Positions 12,901-27,900 of a stretch of DNA of 64,000 nt are shown here, piece by piece; the first letter of the stretch is position 1; each line of letters starts with the position of its first letter. The stretch comes from Acanthornis magna (lineage: Eukaryota > Chordata > Aves > Passeriformes > Acanthizidae), in NCBI GenBank assembly GCA_036785705.1, contig JAWUZG010000032.1, positions 11,984,001 through 12,048,000 of the forward strand, in the 5' to 3' direction. The notes below the pieces were generated by a model. That model had not been told where the DNA came from, did not search any database, and was given only the letters and a program-made list of their open reading frames with translations. Made by a program: the position numbers and the translations under genes.

Positions 12901-15900
12901 AACAAAAACTTGCTAGTAATTTAAAAGCTGTTGCCTTTAGCACTTTACTTTGCAAAGCTCATTACTGTGAGATGGGACATTTCTTTTCAGTACTTGATAC
13001 CTACTTTGGCTTAGAGTGAGTTCATTATCTGCATCATCTAAAATATTGGCATCTCTGAAATTAGTGCAGTCAGTTTCTCTAGGTATACTCTAAACTTGCT
13101 GTAGGGATGTACTCACCTAGCTGTGTTAGGGCCCCTCAATAATACCTCGGGAACGACCTGCCCTCCCAGCAGAGCAGCTGCATGTGGAGCAGATGTGGTC
13201 AGGTTATTAAAAAGGAACAGGCTATCTCCTGAAGAGCTTTATTTGTTATGAGCTAGCAATTAAAGCTACTTTCTGTCTCCTTTTTCTTGCAACTCTCTGG
13301 TATTTGTTTTTCTGAGCGCTAACTGCTGAATAAAGACATACCATCTGATGGTCAGTAATCCAGTTACCAGATAAACGTGACACATGACCAGCTGAGGAGG
13401 CATTGTAGCTGATCGCATGTGCTCTCCCGGTTTGCCCCACATAAGGGACTGTCCTCATGGTGACCCAAGCTATGATGTGTTATTTCAGAGTTGATACAGG
13501 GTCACAGTAGGCTCAAGTATCCAACAGCAACTGTCTGAGTTCCTGTACCTGAGCTTTTTTGTGTTGTGTGCTCATCCCTGGAAGCATAGAATACATATAT
13601 ATGTAAAATAGAATAAAATAGTCTGATTTTTCTTAGCAGAAAAATTCTCTAGAGGGCTGATATAATCCACAGTGCTGTTACAGTTATAAATGTGTCATGG
13701 GACTTGGAGGGGGAGAGGTCATCTCCTAGGATTTAGACACAGAAAAGAACAGACCTGAAAGTACCTCCCCAAGACAAAATGAAGGTAAGATTGTCCCACA
13801 GATGGGTACAGGCTCCAAGGCTCCAGCATGGCTACCAGATTACCTTTTCATGAAGACTTTTACTGTGGTTACAGATTCAAGGATGATGCTTGCACCACCA
13901 CATTTTCAAGTGTACCCCCTCTTTTCTTTCTTTTTTAACTCATCAGTTTCATCAGATAAATGAACATGCTCAACTGGGAGGGCAGAAGTCCATATCAGAA
14001 GTTCTGACAGTTTCCTTGAAGGAAATTTTTTTGAGGTTTTGATGAAGGACATTGTAACGCAAAACATGCAATTGTTCAAGGGATCAGAAACACCTTTTTA
14101 TGAATGAGTGTACAAATTATGCAGCTGCAGAGACATGTTTTGTTGCTTGCTTTTTGGGAAGTACTCCAGTTTCAACTGAGGAACTAGATGACACATGCTT
14201 AGAAAATTTTGTGAGTGTAGGACACCGCTGGGAAAAAGGAGTATAAGTTTAAACCTACTTTCACTACAAGACTTAGAGAGTCCAATATCCCAGCTGATGT
14301 GCTGCTCTCTGAAAAGCTGGTAGTATTGCCATATTCAGTTTTTTAAATGAAAGGGTCACAGCTGCAGTTTTTTGAGTTCAGGTTAATGATACCTGCCTGT
14401 TTCAGGATAGCTTATTTTCAGCCCAATCTGGGATGTAACCAGTGAGTTTCAGGGACTTTCAGGATTAATTTATATTTAAAAAATGTCTTTTGGATCAGCT
14501 TCTGTAACGTATTTTGGATTTCTTTCTAATGCCCATTGGATGCTGCAATGGATACCAAATACTTTTTTATTTATAGGAATAGCTACACACATTGGTGTAG
14601 CTCTCTCATGCTGCTATAGCAAGTTGCTGCTGGAGTAAAAATTTTGCAGCTCCGTGTCCAGTTCTCATTTCAGAGGGAACTAGTTGGTTCCCTGAAAGAG
14701 AGCTGAAGAGCAGCCAAGTTACATAGATGAATGTGAATGGTTGGAGTCTGACATAAAAGAAAAATAGGTAAGCAAAGGTGATTTAGGGAGTAGATTTGCC
14801 TTAGATACTTGCATCCCAGAAATGCTGACTAGGTTGTAGAATTAGCTTTGGACTGTCTAGCTGCAGTGTAAATATATGCATTTTTCTAGCATAAAATGGA
14901 ACAGCTACAGAATGAAAGACTGGAAAGAGGAGAGGAAGGAAGAGAGAAAATTGGACCAAAAATTGAAATTGTAACTCTATAGGCTTTCTATAGACAAAGG
15001 AGTTAAAAAAGAAGCTAGGGAGGGACTGACCTGGTTGAGAGTCTAATTTCTAAAATGTCTCAAATATTTCTTCTGCCTTAAGTTCTTTTCGTAACCTGCT
15101 GGCAATTATCTCACTGTTTATTGCATACCAACACTGCAACAGATTTAATATAACTACAGATACACCAGCATATTTGTGCAATGACCATAATTCCATTACT
15201 TGTCTTAAACTGGTTCAATTAATTCTGAGTAGCAATGATGGTACCTGCTCTTTTGAGAAAGGTGGTACATCTTAGACAATGCAAACACAATTTGTTCTTC
15301 ATGCTCAGCCAATCTAGAACACTGTGCAATTACCCTGAGTTCATTAGTCCTTTGGGTGCATTGTTTTATTTTCTTCTGGTAACTATCTTGAACCCTGCTG
15401 ATGCACATGTAACATTTGATTATCTATGTAAAAATAAAGCAAATAGCATGTACACTGCCTAATGGTGAAGAACAAGATTCTGGAAAATTACTGTTTCCTC
15501 AGTTAAAGGAAAGACTTTGAAGGAGGAAGTACATACTTCAATAATCGTCTTACCTCTTAACCTATAGTAAGCTTGGTGACTGGCTAGAATCTGCTTCACT
15601 GATTCTTGTGGGCAAACTTTCACACCAGTTGAGAAAAAGGATGACCTCTTTGTTCGGTGTTTTGCCATGTCAAATATCCTCCTTATGGTTGATATCCTGG
15701 ACCGCTTTGTTGTTCTTTCTGTTTTGTCTGACCCTGAGATGTCTGCAAGATGTTTGGCTTCAGCACGGTTTATTTTATTAGGAATTTCTGTAAAAAAAAT
15801 GAAAACAAGCATGTACATAAACATACTTTGCATAGGCAGTAGGTGTTCAATGCAAGTTTGTGTCTGCAAAATGGACATGAACTTGAGAGTTCTTTTTGTT

Positions 15901-18900
15901 ATGTTGTAATCATGTCTATGCACTGATGAATTATTGTGCTGAGGAGAAGTGGCCTGTGACGCCATGGGGGAACTGAGACTTAAGAGACTTGGTAACTAAT
16001 TTCCTTGTATTTCAATGTGACTCCAGGACACATAGGGTAAAAGTTTTAGAAGCTCTAAATCCTGTTTTCAAAAGTGACTTTGGATTAGATCCACAAAAGA
16101 CACTTAAGTGCTTGAACTTTGTTCTACAGCATCTTGTTTGTGAGCATATTGCCTGTAGGGAAATTTACAGTGCAGTGATAAGTAATGTCTACACTAGCAG
16201 ATAAGCAAAATGAGAAATAGTTGTACCTTAAATCTTTAGGATCTTATCTTTCCTTTGGGCTTCAAGGGACACCTCCCTTCAAATCAGGTTCATAGTCTTG
16301 AAGCTATCCCAAGAATTAGACCCTGAAACTTTCAAAAGTTGAACAGGAGTTTTATTGACTTTGGGAAAAGAAAGAGCTGTTTCCAGTCTCTCTCCTATTC
16401 CACAGTGCACTCCACTATCCTTTCCTCACATAAAATGAAGAATTAACCAGAACAGACTACGATTGTTTCTTTGCAACTGGATGCTAGGTGTTGAGAAGTC
16501 TCTGGCATTGTATTTCAATACATTTTTTAATATTCCGGGCAAAGTGGAACAGCCACAGTTGAAAAAGTGAAATTAGTGAGTAGGAAATGAAGATTTAGGA
16601 TTAAATGTTACTTATGAAGCTATTCAGTTACGAAAAATGGAAAAGCTTCTAGGCTGTCAAAATAGCCTCAAGCATAGGAACTCCCATCAAAAAAATTCAG
16701 GATTCATCTGGTTCCACTTCCTACATATTTGTGTTGCAGTATTACATGACAGAGCAGCTAAATCTAATGTTAAAAAGTTAATGATAAAAATAACATATAA
16801 ACTACACATTCAAATGTGCTGAAATACAGCCTTTTGCAAGATTGTGTGACAGTAATGAGTATCTTTTAGAGTATCTTCCAAAATTTTCCATACATATTAA
16901 TAAAGATGTTAAAGCAAATTTGGAATACCCTTTTTGGTTGCCTTTTCATACATTTGATACTGTCATTACAGATGAAAAATAAAGTAGATGTAAGCAGAAG
17001 AGAAAACAATTCAAAAGAATTAGAAAACTTTAAGCATGCTATATGCGTTCCTGAATCCTGATGAATTAATTGAAAAAATTACTTTGAAAAGTGTTTTAAA
17101 AGCTTCTAACGGAAGAATAAAGGGAAATAATAGGGTTAAAAACGAATAAGTTCAGTAGGAGTAGCACTATCAATAAAAGTAAGAGTAAAAAATTATCAGT
17201 TTGCTGGAGAAAGAAGAAATGTCATCCTGTATATAACAAACACTAATTACCCTGTTCTTAGGCAAATCAAGAGAAAATAAGGGATGTTAAAAATACATTA
17301 TCTTGACACTTTGGAATTGTGTTAATTAAATGTTTGAAGAAAAGTGGGCAGATATATGGTAAGAGAAAAATAATTGAAAACATACTTTTATAAAAAGAAT
17401 TGTACGTGAAATGAAGAATGGGGAACCTTCAACCATGTATGTCAGTAGACATATATGTATGTCTATCTATATATGTCTCAGTTCTTATTTAATTTCTAAA
17501 TGAGCATTCAACGTTTGCTGTGTAGAAATCATGGCAGTGTCATGTGTATTTTGAGATAGGTGCTACTCTGGTATGGAAAAAAGTCAACTACACGATTATG
17601 ATGAATATTGCCTGTAAGAAAGGAAATTATAAAATAAAGGCAATAGCTGATTGTTATTACTTTCTGATGCATGTCAGATACAGTGACCCATAGACCTCTA
17701 ACTGCCTAATTTTTGCAAGGTAATTTAATATGGTGATGCAGTCATACAATGTTTGACTTTAAATGAAATGGAACTAATTTTTCCACATTAATGCCAGGTC
17801 ATGAACCATAAACTCCATAAAAGGAATTTCCCCTGTGAAGACACGTTGTTGGGTTCATCAGAAACCTCAAGTGGCCAAACACTGAATCAGCTGAGACACA
17901 GAGTTATTTGAATGTGATACGGGATGAGAGAAGAAGATCCAAGGCCATTGAAATCTCAAAGCAGACTCCTGAAATCCTCTAGAAGAGGGAATAAAAAATC
18001 CACATGGAAAGTAGCCAGTTGTAAGTCTATTACTTTTACAAGGTATATAACTGTGACAGACCAGCTGCCCAGGCAGCCTGACCAACTGGGGCAGAGGATT
18101 TTGTCACTAAGCTCTTTGATAGCTTTTGTATGGAGCAGAGGTCTTTCTTGAAGGATTTGCTTCTTCTCCAGGATTTACCCCTAAGTCTTTAACTTGAATT
18201 AAGAATTACACTATTCATAAAACCAACAAAGGAGATTCTTCTCAAATGAGTGTTGTAATGATTTAAAAGTCTCTGTCTTAGGTTCTTATTTGGGCTTTTC
18301 ATTCTGAGAAAGTGACCATCTATTTTCTGCTTTCAATTTGCACTGTTCTGCTACCCTGTTCATGGTGGGTTTAAATTCTTTTTCTTTTCATTCTTTCCCT
18401 TCAATGCTCTTTTTCTTTTCTTTTTTTTTTTTTTCTTTTGAGGGATTTGTTTCTAAAGTATCTCTATTATAATAAGTTTAATTTTAATTTGATTTATATC
18501 TTGTGGTTAGTAAATTTCTCTTATTAGGATAACCTTTATTTTTATAATTCTTTGAAATCACTTTTTTATTAAACAAGCAAAATTTGAATTGGAGAAAGCA
18601 TCAGCCTTTCTCTCCCCATGATTGCCCAATATTAATTTCCTAATATTTGCTGATTGCAAATGGAAGAAAACTTGCCTTCTGGAACAAGCATTTCCTCATA
18701 ATTCTTCAGATCTGTGGAAATTCTGAACTGAGGAATCTTTACCTAAGCCGCCCAGATGTTTCAGCCACATACTTTACTACAATATGCCTCCATCTACACC
18801 TTTTTAGATGCTTTGATTTCAGTGTCCTGGGTTGAAAAAAAAAAAAATCAAAAAGACATATGCCATTATGAAATTGAATCCACATATATTAGCTGATCCC

Positions 18901-21900
18901 TTTTTACTATGTGGCATATTAATTGACTAAATGGAGTGATGTAAATTCTACAGGTACATAATTTAATCATGTAAATTATCCCAATAACATTAGGCTGGTT
19001 AACTTTTCTTAAAATAAGTAATTCCTGTAAATTTTTTCCCAATTATTTTTTCTGATACAAACACATGCAATTAAAATATTTAGAGTTTACCATAAATATA
19101 CCCTACCCAGTTTGACTTTTTCTTATTTAACTCCGTTTCACAGGTGACTGTCTCAGTTTTACTTTTAAAAGGTATGTTTAAGTTTTCTAGTTTTCTTTGT
19201 TAGGTCTAGGGCAGAAGGACAGATAAGTGTATTAGAAGGCTATAATGATTTATTGTACTTCAGCTAATCTCCAAGATGCATTAAACAAAGGTCTAACTCT
19301 CCTTTATTCTCACATGAAAGAATCTACACCATGTCCAAATTTTCCAGGTGACACACTTGAGAGAAAAAGTTGATGTAGTTTTACCAAGGTTATCTACAGA
19401 ATCACTGCCAGCCATTATTAAATTCTGGAGTTCCTGACCTCCAGTCCTGAACTTAGACAAATACAACAAAATGTTTTCAAAACACCATAAAGCAATTTTC
19501 AAAATGTGATACAACAATCTAATTCATATGGGATCTAATCAAAGTGCTTTGATATCCATACCAATCTCTCAAGTGCATAGTACAGTTCTTCAGGTTTTGT
19601 TTTCAGGCAGATAAATGGTATTCATTTCACATATTAAAAATCTGAAATTCTTGAAATTAGGCCAGGCCTCTCCTCTGTGTCTCTTGAGACCTACATTATC
19701 AAATTGATGTCCTAACTAAAATCAAAAGGCAGGAGGAATAGATTTCAGAAGTTCCTATATGTTTTTAATAATCTGCATGTGAAAAAAAGGAAAAGTACAT
19801 CATTATTGAAATGGATTCTACAGAAAAAGAGTCTCAAGTGATTCAAATAATTAGTCAGCCTTTTTGTGTAAATGAAGTGGATGCCTCTCTATATAACTTT
19901 ATTAATTTCTCTCTGTTAATAGTATCAGTTTTGGAAGGCCTCAGATTTTGGTGTTGGTAGTTGGGGTTTTTTTCCAACAATGTAGATGATCTCTCTGTGG
20001 GAACATTTATCTACAGCATTATTTTGCCAGTAAAGGTTTGTTTTTATTTGACCTGGGAAAATTTAGATGTTTTTGAATACGAAGAGAAGAATTTAAAATA
20101 TGGTAACTATAGATTTGACAGCAAAATTCAAGGTGACAGAATTGTTGAAGTCTGAATAATTCATCATTAAAATCATCAAAAGTTTTGAAATGTGTGAAAA
20201 AGCAGATTAGTCTGAAAAATAAGTGGATGTCTTAGGATAGAGAGGAATGCTTGATTGATAAATGTGACATATTGCCTGCACAATGAAATAATTAAAAGAC
20301 AAGGTTTATCTAAGGGGAAATGTTGACATACAATGAGGAAAGCTTATCCAGAAGGTTAATTCAGCAGAGATCCCGTAAACATATTGCTGTTAAATTTATA
20401 GTGGGGCCAACATTTTGTTGATAATTGAGCTAGTAACAAAAGCACAGATCCTGAAAAGTTGATCTTGAGATCTCTTAACAGGCTAATCCACGTAAACACC
20501 AGATGGAGCATAGAAAGTACAAAGAGGGGTGACATCCTGGACTCTTCACTTAGAGACATTCTCCTCCTGTCATGGCAATAGTGAGGATCCCACATTCTAA
20601 AGGCACTTGCCAGTGACAGACAGGGTGTCCATAGCATGTCCTCTCCTTATACTCCTTTTAAAGTATCTTTTTTTTTCCATGCCATATTTCCTTGGGTCAA
20701 TTAATATGGGAAGAGTCTAACTGGATTGAAGGGGCTTAGATGAGGAGGGACAGATTAAAATATGGCATGGCTTTATCACCAAGTGCAGCCTACCTCCAGT
20801 GGGCAGTGATCTCCCATGCAGATGTGAAAGTGGAGGCCCTTTCCTTGTACCCTTGCTGATTTTCAGGGCTGCTTTGCCAGTGCTTTGCCAGACACTGCAA
20901 CTTTCCTTTTGTTTGCAATGCATTTCCAACTTTGTTTTCACAACCATAAAGGTTCACGGTTTTGAAAAGTTCAGAGTGTGGAATGCCGTACTTGAAAAAC
21001 TAATACTAATATTTAATCTGCTCAGATCTTGTCTGAGAGCTCAGTGCCCTTAAACCCAAGGCTGTATGGATTGCTTGAACTTATCCTCATGTCCAATATA
21101 TTATTGAACTATTTTTAATGCACACAGTGAAAGAACTTTGAAAGGAATTGCTGAGGGGACTCAGCCATGATGGTTGTTGAATCCTGGTGGGTCTTATCTG
21201 GGCTCTAACTGGGGTAGCTGAGGCACAGGGGGGAACTCAGTTTGGATCTCACTTCTTCAGGTTTAGCATACTTAGCCAATGAACTGCTGAATAAAAGGGT
21301 AGTATCCACTACTATGCGGAAATTTTGCTGGAAGATAAGCAGCTGACATTGATGCTAAGCATCAGTAGAAGAGGAATTGTGGCCAGAGGACAATGCATCT
21401 GTTTCCAAAACAAGAAAGAGGGCTAAGAGATATCCATTAAAAGTGAGTAATTCTATTTTCTCAGAATGAATATTGATAATGAGCTTGGTAATTCCTGTTT
21501 GGTATGTTGGCTTTGTGACTTCCATTCTTAAATGTGACTACACAGTAACATTGCATGTGGAATGAGGCCTGGGTCTTTAATTGTGACAATTCTGTCTCTA
21601 TGGGAGCCAGGTCCAGGCATTGATGACAAAATAGGCCTGATTCCTGTATGTCTTGGTTGTATTCAGCATGACAAAACATCACCTGCACATCTTCGCAAGC
21701 TGCGCTCAAGCTCTCTATGACACAGGAGAAGAGTTCCAGGCTTCTGCTTAAAAGGTAATTTCTGTAATTTTGACCTTTTAAAGACTACGTTCATTTATAA
21801 AATTAAATGTATACCAAGGGATTTTCCTTCTTGAGAATCTAGGAAAATAATGGGTTTCATAAATCCTGCTAATTGTCAGAAATGCATGATGATATTTCTT

Positions 21901-24900
21901 TAAATGTTTATGAAAGGTGAAGAATCTGGTTACTGTTAAAGCAGTGTTCGAATAAGGTAAGTCTCTCATGATTTTGGTGATACATTCCTATTGTAATCCC
22001 TATCTTAAAAATACTAAACATTTGGTTGTAATGAAACAACGTACACCTCAGAACTTGTATGGAAATATATCTAAAGAAAAATGTGATAAATTATTCTGAA
22101 ATATATAACAAAATATATAACAATGACATTAGTAAATATGTGAATTTCAATAAAAACTCCAAAACTTTTTGTTTTAATGGCTTTATGTTCAAAGCTAAGA
22201 GATGGCATTAGGTAATGGCTCTTTTTCAGAACCCTTTAAATTAACCTGGATTTACATTTTTGTACCAAAGATCACAGCTGTCATCAACCAATGTGCTCTT
22301 GGATTTCAGTAACTGTGAAGAATTTAATTTCTGAAAGTATGTAACACTGAGAACCTAAAATTGATATCAGAACCCCTCAGCTGTTCCCCTTATTCCCTGC
22401 TCACACATATCTATGTAGTTTTCCATGCCAAGTGGAGAAATACAACTGTTAACCAACCTCAGGAAGAAAGGAAGAAGATAATTTGGAGCAATTTTTATGA
22501 AATTTATGCATAGGCCTTATAACAGACAAACATAGTTTTTCTCTCCCTCTCTAGAGCAGACAATTTAGTAACACCTTTTAATTATGCTAATTATACAATT
22601 CATGGGAAAATAATTGTAGTGAATTATCTACCTATTATAGATGAGAATAGAAAGCATAATATGCAACTGATAAGATTTTTCTGCTTTTGTGAATATAGTT
22701 GTCATATATTAATGATGAAGCCACATTCACAATAAATGCTGTCTGTACACACCACAAATATTGAATATGCTGAAATCTTTGGGTCAACATATGATTTTGA
22801 CACATTTTCTTGCAACCTGAAAAAAACACAGGCGGAAACTCATGTTTTCATAGATGTAACATGTCTCATTAAAGGTAGAAATTTTTACATTTTCTTTCAG
22901 ACAGCAAGGTGGAAATTGTTATTCATCAAGTCTCCTAGCTTCTGCTGCTGGAATTCACAGAAAATATCAAAGGCCACCTATGGTTACATTGCCAACTGGT
23001 GAATATTTTAACAGTCTGGTTAAAGTCCAGAACCTGGACTAGAAACAGCATTGAAGAGTGACTGGTTAATGCTGATGTATGAGACATGTATCTATTTCTA
23101 TTTCTTTGGCCATCTTAGAAACATTTGAAAGTCTGTTCTATTAATTGACATGGATATGATATTGAAGCATGCAAGAAAATGCTTTAAATGTTTGAGTAAT
23201 TCTTGGAGGGATGCATCCAATCTGCAGTGATGAAACACTCAACTGAGCACCTCTGCTCTTAATTTTCTGATTAGTCATTCTCAAGAGGTACAGCCATTCT
23301 TGGAAAAAGTCAGTGATACAGCATAAGTTCAAGTTCCAGTGATACTTAGCCATGTATGTCAATGTTTCAACAGTTTTGATGGTGTGAGTCAAAGAGTTGC
23401 AGTGCAGAATGGGTCTATTGAGGTAACTGCATTCAAATATGATGACAATTAGGACATCTGGTGTGTGAGAAGATGCCAGAAGCCCCAGTGTCATCCCTTT
23501 ACTTCAGCTTGTGTAATTGGAACTAGTTGATTTTCCTCACAGTTTAGGGTCACCCATTCTGCAGTACAACCTACAGACTCTGACTGAACCATTCCATCTC
23601 ATTTTGACAGGGTGTGCCTTGCACCTAACCTTACTTAACTTAGTTATCTATCAGGCTGCATAGACCAAGTTTGGTTTGGAGGACACCGAATTAAATTCTT
23701 CATCCAAGCAGGACAACTTATTCATTTTTCTTTGAGGGACAAGAGGAAAGGGAGAAAAATTTGAATAGAAATGTCTTCATTTTGTGCCATCATCATGAAA
23801 CCACAAAATTAAAGATGAGTGCATTGCTGTTTTCTGCCTGAAACTGCTGGGGTTCCTATGATCTGTACTGAGGCATATGTATGAAAGGTATATCTGCAAC
23901 ACAGCCACTAAAACTGATATTTCAGGTGACAGGGTTACCAAGATTGCCAATACAAAATTGGGTAAAGTCTGAGGGAGGTATTGAAACATTTAGAGTGGCC
24001 AGTAAGAAGGTAATTTTGGCTCTGCCCTGAAGCAGAAATTTAAAAGCCAGTAGAACCTCACCAATGAAAAGACAAGCATGGTGGCCTAAGTACAATTAGT
24101 TATGTAGCTGTGAGTCTGGGTCCTGCTGATTTGCAGAAATCTGAGTGAGCAAGCAGCTCACTGAGAATCAGCCCAGCAAACTGCTGCTGTCCTGCTTTAT
24201 AACTGCAATGCTTCTTATGAGTCAGGACTTCAGTTTCTGGGTCACACCTCAGGTCCTCACGGTGTGTGAAGTGAGGATGATAGAGTTACTCTGTCAGAGC
24301 AGGTATTTGGGAAGGGTGAAGCTGGTGGTGTGTTTGCACACAGTGATAAGGCATGCTACCATTATGCAAGGGTAGATAAACACACCTACACTGTGGCAGG
24401 TGTCAGGGTACTCCCAGATGATGGTTAATCTTATGTTTTCCAGACATGTTACTATTCTGAAGTGTCTGCCCAGTAAAGAGCAGCTGACAGTGGCTAAAAG
24501 CCAGCAGACATATGTATGAAAGCAGACAGATAGATATCTCTTTCTTTTTAAGAAGCATGTTATTCAACATCACATATTCCTGCAGGGAAGAAATTGAAAC
24601 TCAGTTGGGCTTACAAAGTACAAACCTCATGGAATGTGCAGGATAGTGCACCTGATTCCTGATAAACGTGGAAGAATTGTGTGACAGAGAATGATCAGAA
24701 GACTGATTTTAATCCCAAAGGGACTAGGTTTGACAGAGGTAAAAAAAAAAAAGAAGGAAAACATTTTTAAAATATTTTAAAGCATCGAAATGCAGAAGAG
24801 GGTTTTCCTTTGGAGAAGAGAAGCTGTCTTCCGGAAAGAAAACACCATGTGTACTATGTCTGATGGGTGCTGGCCATGTCACTTAGTGCACTGCTGAACC

Positions 24901-27900
24901 CACAAAGACGCCAAAATTAGCTGAGAAATGAACATGAACAATCTGGATTTCTAGTAAGTAGGACTCCAAGTTATTTTATCGTAGCCTGTAAATTAATGTC
25001 CTGTAGAAGGAGAAAACCTTTGATTATTAATAGTGATCACCTTGTCCACAGGTGCTGTCTGAGAAAAAAACCCCACATATCTAGCTGTTCATTCACATGT
25101 AGTTCACTAATCCTTATGGCACGGGTGTGACTATTTCTGGAATTAATCTTTAAGATTCAGTGACAATGTTCTAGTATTTATATTGAAGTTTGACTTTTAG
25201 CCAGTGCAGTGTTACATTTGTTTGAGAAGGGAGAGAAAAGAGGAAAAGGCTCACTCTTCATAAGTTTATAAGCCCAACCAGGAAAGCCAATTCTAACATG
25301 ATAATTCTTATTTTATGGATGACAGTAGAAGATAATCTTAGTGCAAAAAGCAGATATCTCTTGTTTTCTTTCTTTGTTTGAAGCTTTATATTCTTTGTTT
25401 TTGCTTTTCCTTTGGCACAAATGTGCTTTTTTTTTTTTTTTAAAGTTTTCAGAGCAATTATAGTAATGAAGATCTGAAACATTTATTGCCGAATTAGATC
25501 AGCCTATCTGGAAGGGGTGAGTCAGAATGAATTAAAATGATTTCACAGAGCACACAGAAAGCCTTTGTGTCCTAAGGAATGGCTGAGTAAATAGCAGATA
25601 TTTGCTTGCTGAATAAAAAAAATGCCACAAAACAACCTTGAACATGCTCTGGCTCCTTTACGTTCTCAATATCAAGTGCTAGGATGTACCCAGCATCAAG
25701 GCATAGTTTTGAGATTTCAAAGCTCCTCTGTATTTTGGTATTTAATCTGGGTGTTCAGTAGTTGACTATTCAGATTTTGTGCATAGAATTTTTGCTGTCA
25801 CAAAGTTTTTATCCCTCTCACTTTCCCTTTCCATTGCTACAGACAGTTCGTGTCAGGACAGTGGCAAATTATGGCCAAAGTTAAACACTGTAACTTTAAA
25901 GTGTTTATTTTGCTCCCTACAGTTTCCTGTTTGTTTCCTGTGGAATTGGAGGTGCTCCTGGAGAGCCTCTAAATGGCTGGGAGAAGGACTCTTTTGGTCT
26001 TTAAATATGGACAGGGAGGAAGGAAGGACCCAAAAACATTAGTAAGCAAGCCCCATATTTGTTAACCCAATTTTTGTTAAATATAAATGTAAGTAAATAA
26101 AGAAATTGAATTTTGGGTTTTCTTTTTCATGGGGGAAAAATCAACTGACTAACCCTATAAATATTTAGCGATTATCTCTAGGGGTTTTTTTGTTTAAGAT
26201 GGGGGGCTATTTTATATCTTAGTCTCTTATTTCCTAGTCTATCACATTTACATGTACTGCAAAGTCGAATGACCATAAAAGTCTCAAAACACCTATGTTA
26301 GGAGCACTACGGAGTGATTCATGTAAGCATTCAGACTATTGGGAGAGCCCATGCACTTTTGAAAAATATTTTTTGCAAGTATCTGATCCTAATGCTAATT
26401 CATAAAATAACAGTTCTGGAAGCATCTCTGCTCTGATAAAGATGTTTCTTAACACAAATTCTAAGTGTTTTGAGATCTATGTACATATATGTGAAATAAC
26501 ATATTTAAAAAATATTATGTATGGCATGACTAAATGTCAATAAAAAGTTATAATTATACATTTATGCATACCACATGTACTTTATAGTAGTATATAGGTA
26601 TAGGAATATTTCTAGTTATTTAGTATTCCTCTCTGTCAAGATAGCCCCCAGTATTTTGATGGTCTTTTATGGAAAATGTATAGAAACGTACAATCAGAAT
26701 TTGCAATAGGTGAAACTATGTAATGCCACTTTTACCACTCTTGTTTTCTAAGTTGTAATTGTAAATATGGTCTGCAATGGTGCCATCAAGCATGCATGAA
26801 TTGCCTGGAATTCATTCTGTCTCTTTCCATCACAGAATATGCAACTTAAAGGCAAAAGTAATACATCTTGATAAAACTTGTCTTCTTGTCAGGCATTAAA
26901 TATTGTCATTCTCTCATTTTTTGCCACATTTCCAAAATATCATTAATGATTAAATGAAACTATTTGCATAGAATTAAAAAGCAAAATTAAAGAGCCACAC
27001 AAGATAATTCCAGTGTTAATGAACACAGTGCATTTTCCCAAGGATTTTTTCCCTACTTTAATTGTCCACTAGAGAAGATTTACACAATTTAACTGAGATA
27101 GAAGAACCATGTTGTATTTCTTTAAGAAAAGTGGGAATTTCTTTAAAAAACCCAAAAGTGTAAATAAAGTTTTCCAGACAATATTGACAGTGGACCATAT
27201 TTCACACTGTCTCCCTAACAAATATTTAGATAACATTGAGGAGACTTCTCTTTTATAATTTTACATTCTTTGCATTTAATTAACAGGCCTGACATAAAAA
27301 TAGAAGGTCATTGTCTTGGGCACACATAGCAGTTGTAATGTTAGTTTTTAATTCAATTATATAAATATCAAGGCGTAGATGGAAAAGTTAATAAGAAACC
27401 TTCTCCAAAATTAAATGCATTCCCCAAAGCTCTAAATCTATTGAATATGGGACTAACCAGGGAAAATCACATTACCGTCTTTTCTTTTTTGTTGTTGAAG
27501 TAGTTTTAAAATTGTCATGAACTTTTAAATGTTTTTAAAAAGAGTGACAGTTGCTGTACTAAGTACAGAGCAGCTGCCTGTATTTCTGTTTTCTTGCAAG
27601 TAATTTTATAGTTATTATTACAGTAATCCTTACTGGTATTCCCATTTTTTGTATATTTACCAGCATAGTGTATTCCTCCAGAATTTGTCTATCTAGAAGT
27701 TTTTGAAGTTGTTTTTGATAATCAGAGCAAGTAAATGTGTAGATAGTAGTATTCACTAGTAAATGTGAAGATATACTTTATTACTTTCTCTTCATTTCAG
27801 GGGTGAAAGACCATCTTTAACCATGTCAACACTTAGATGTTCTTTTAGCCTTTTTCACTTTCCATGTATTTGTTTTTGAAATAATAATTTTTCATAACAT

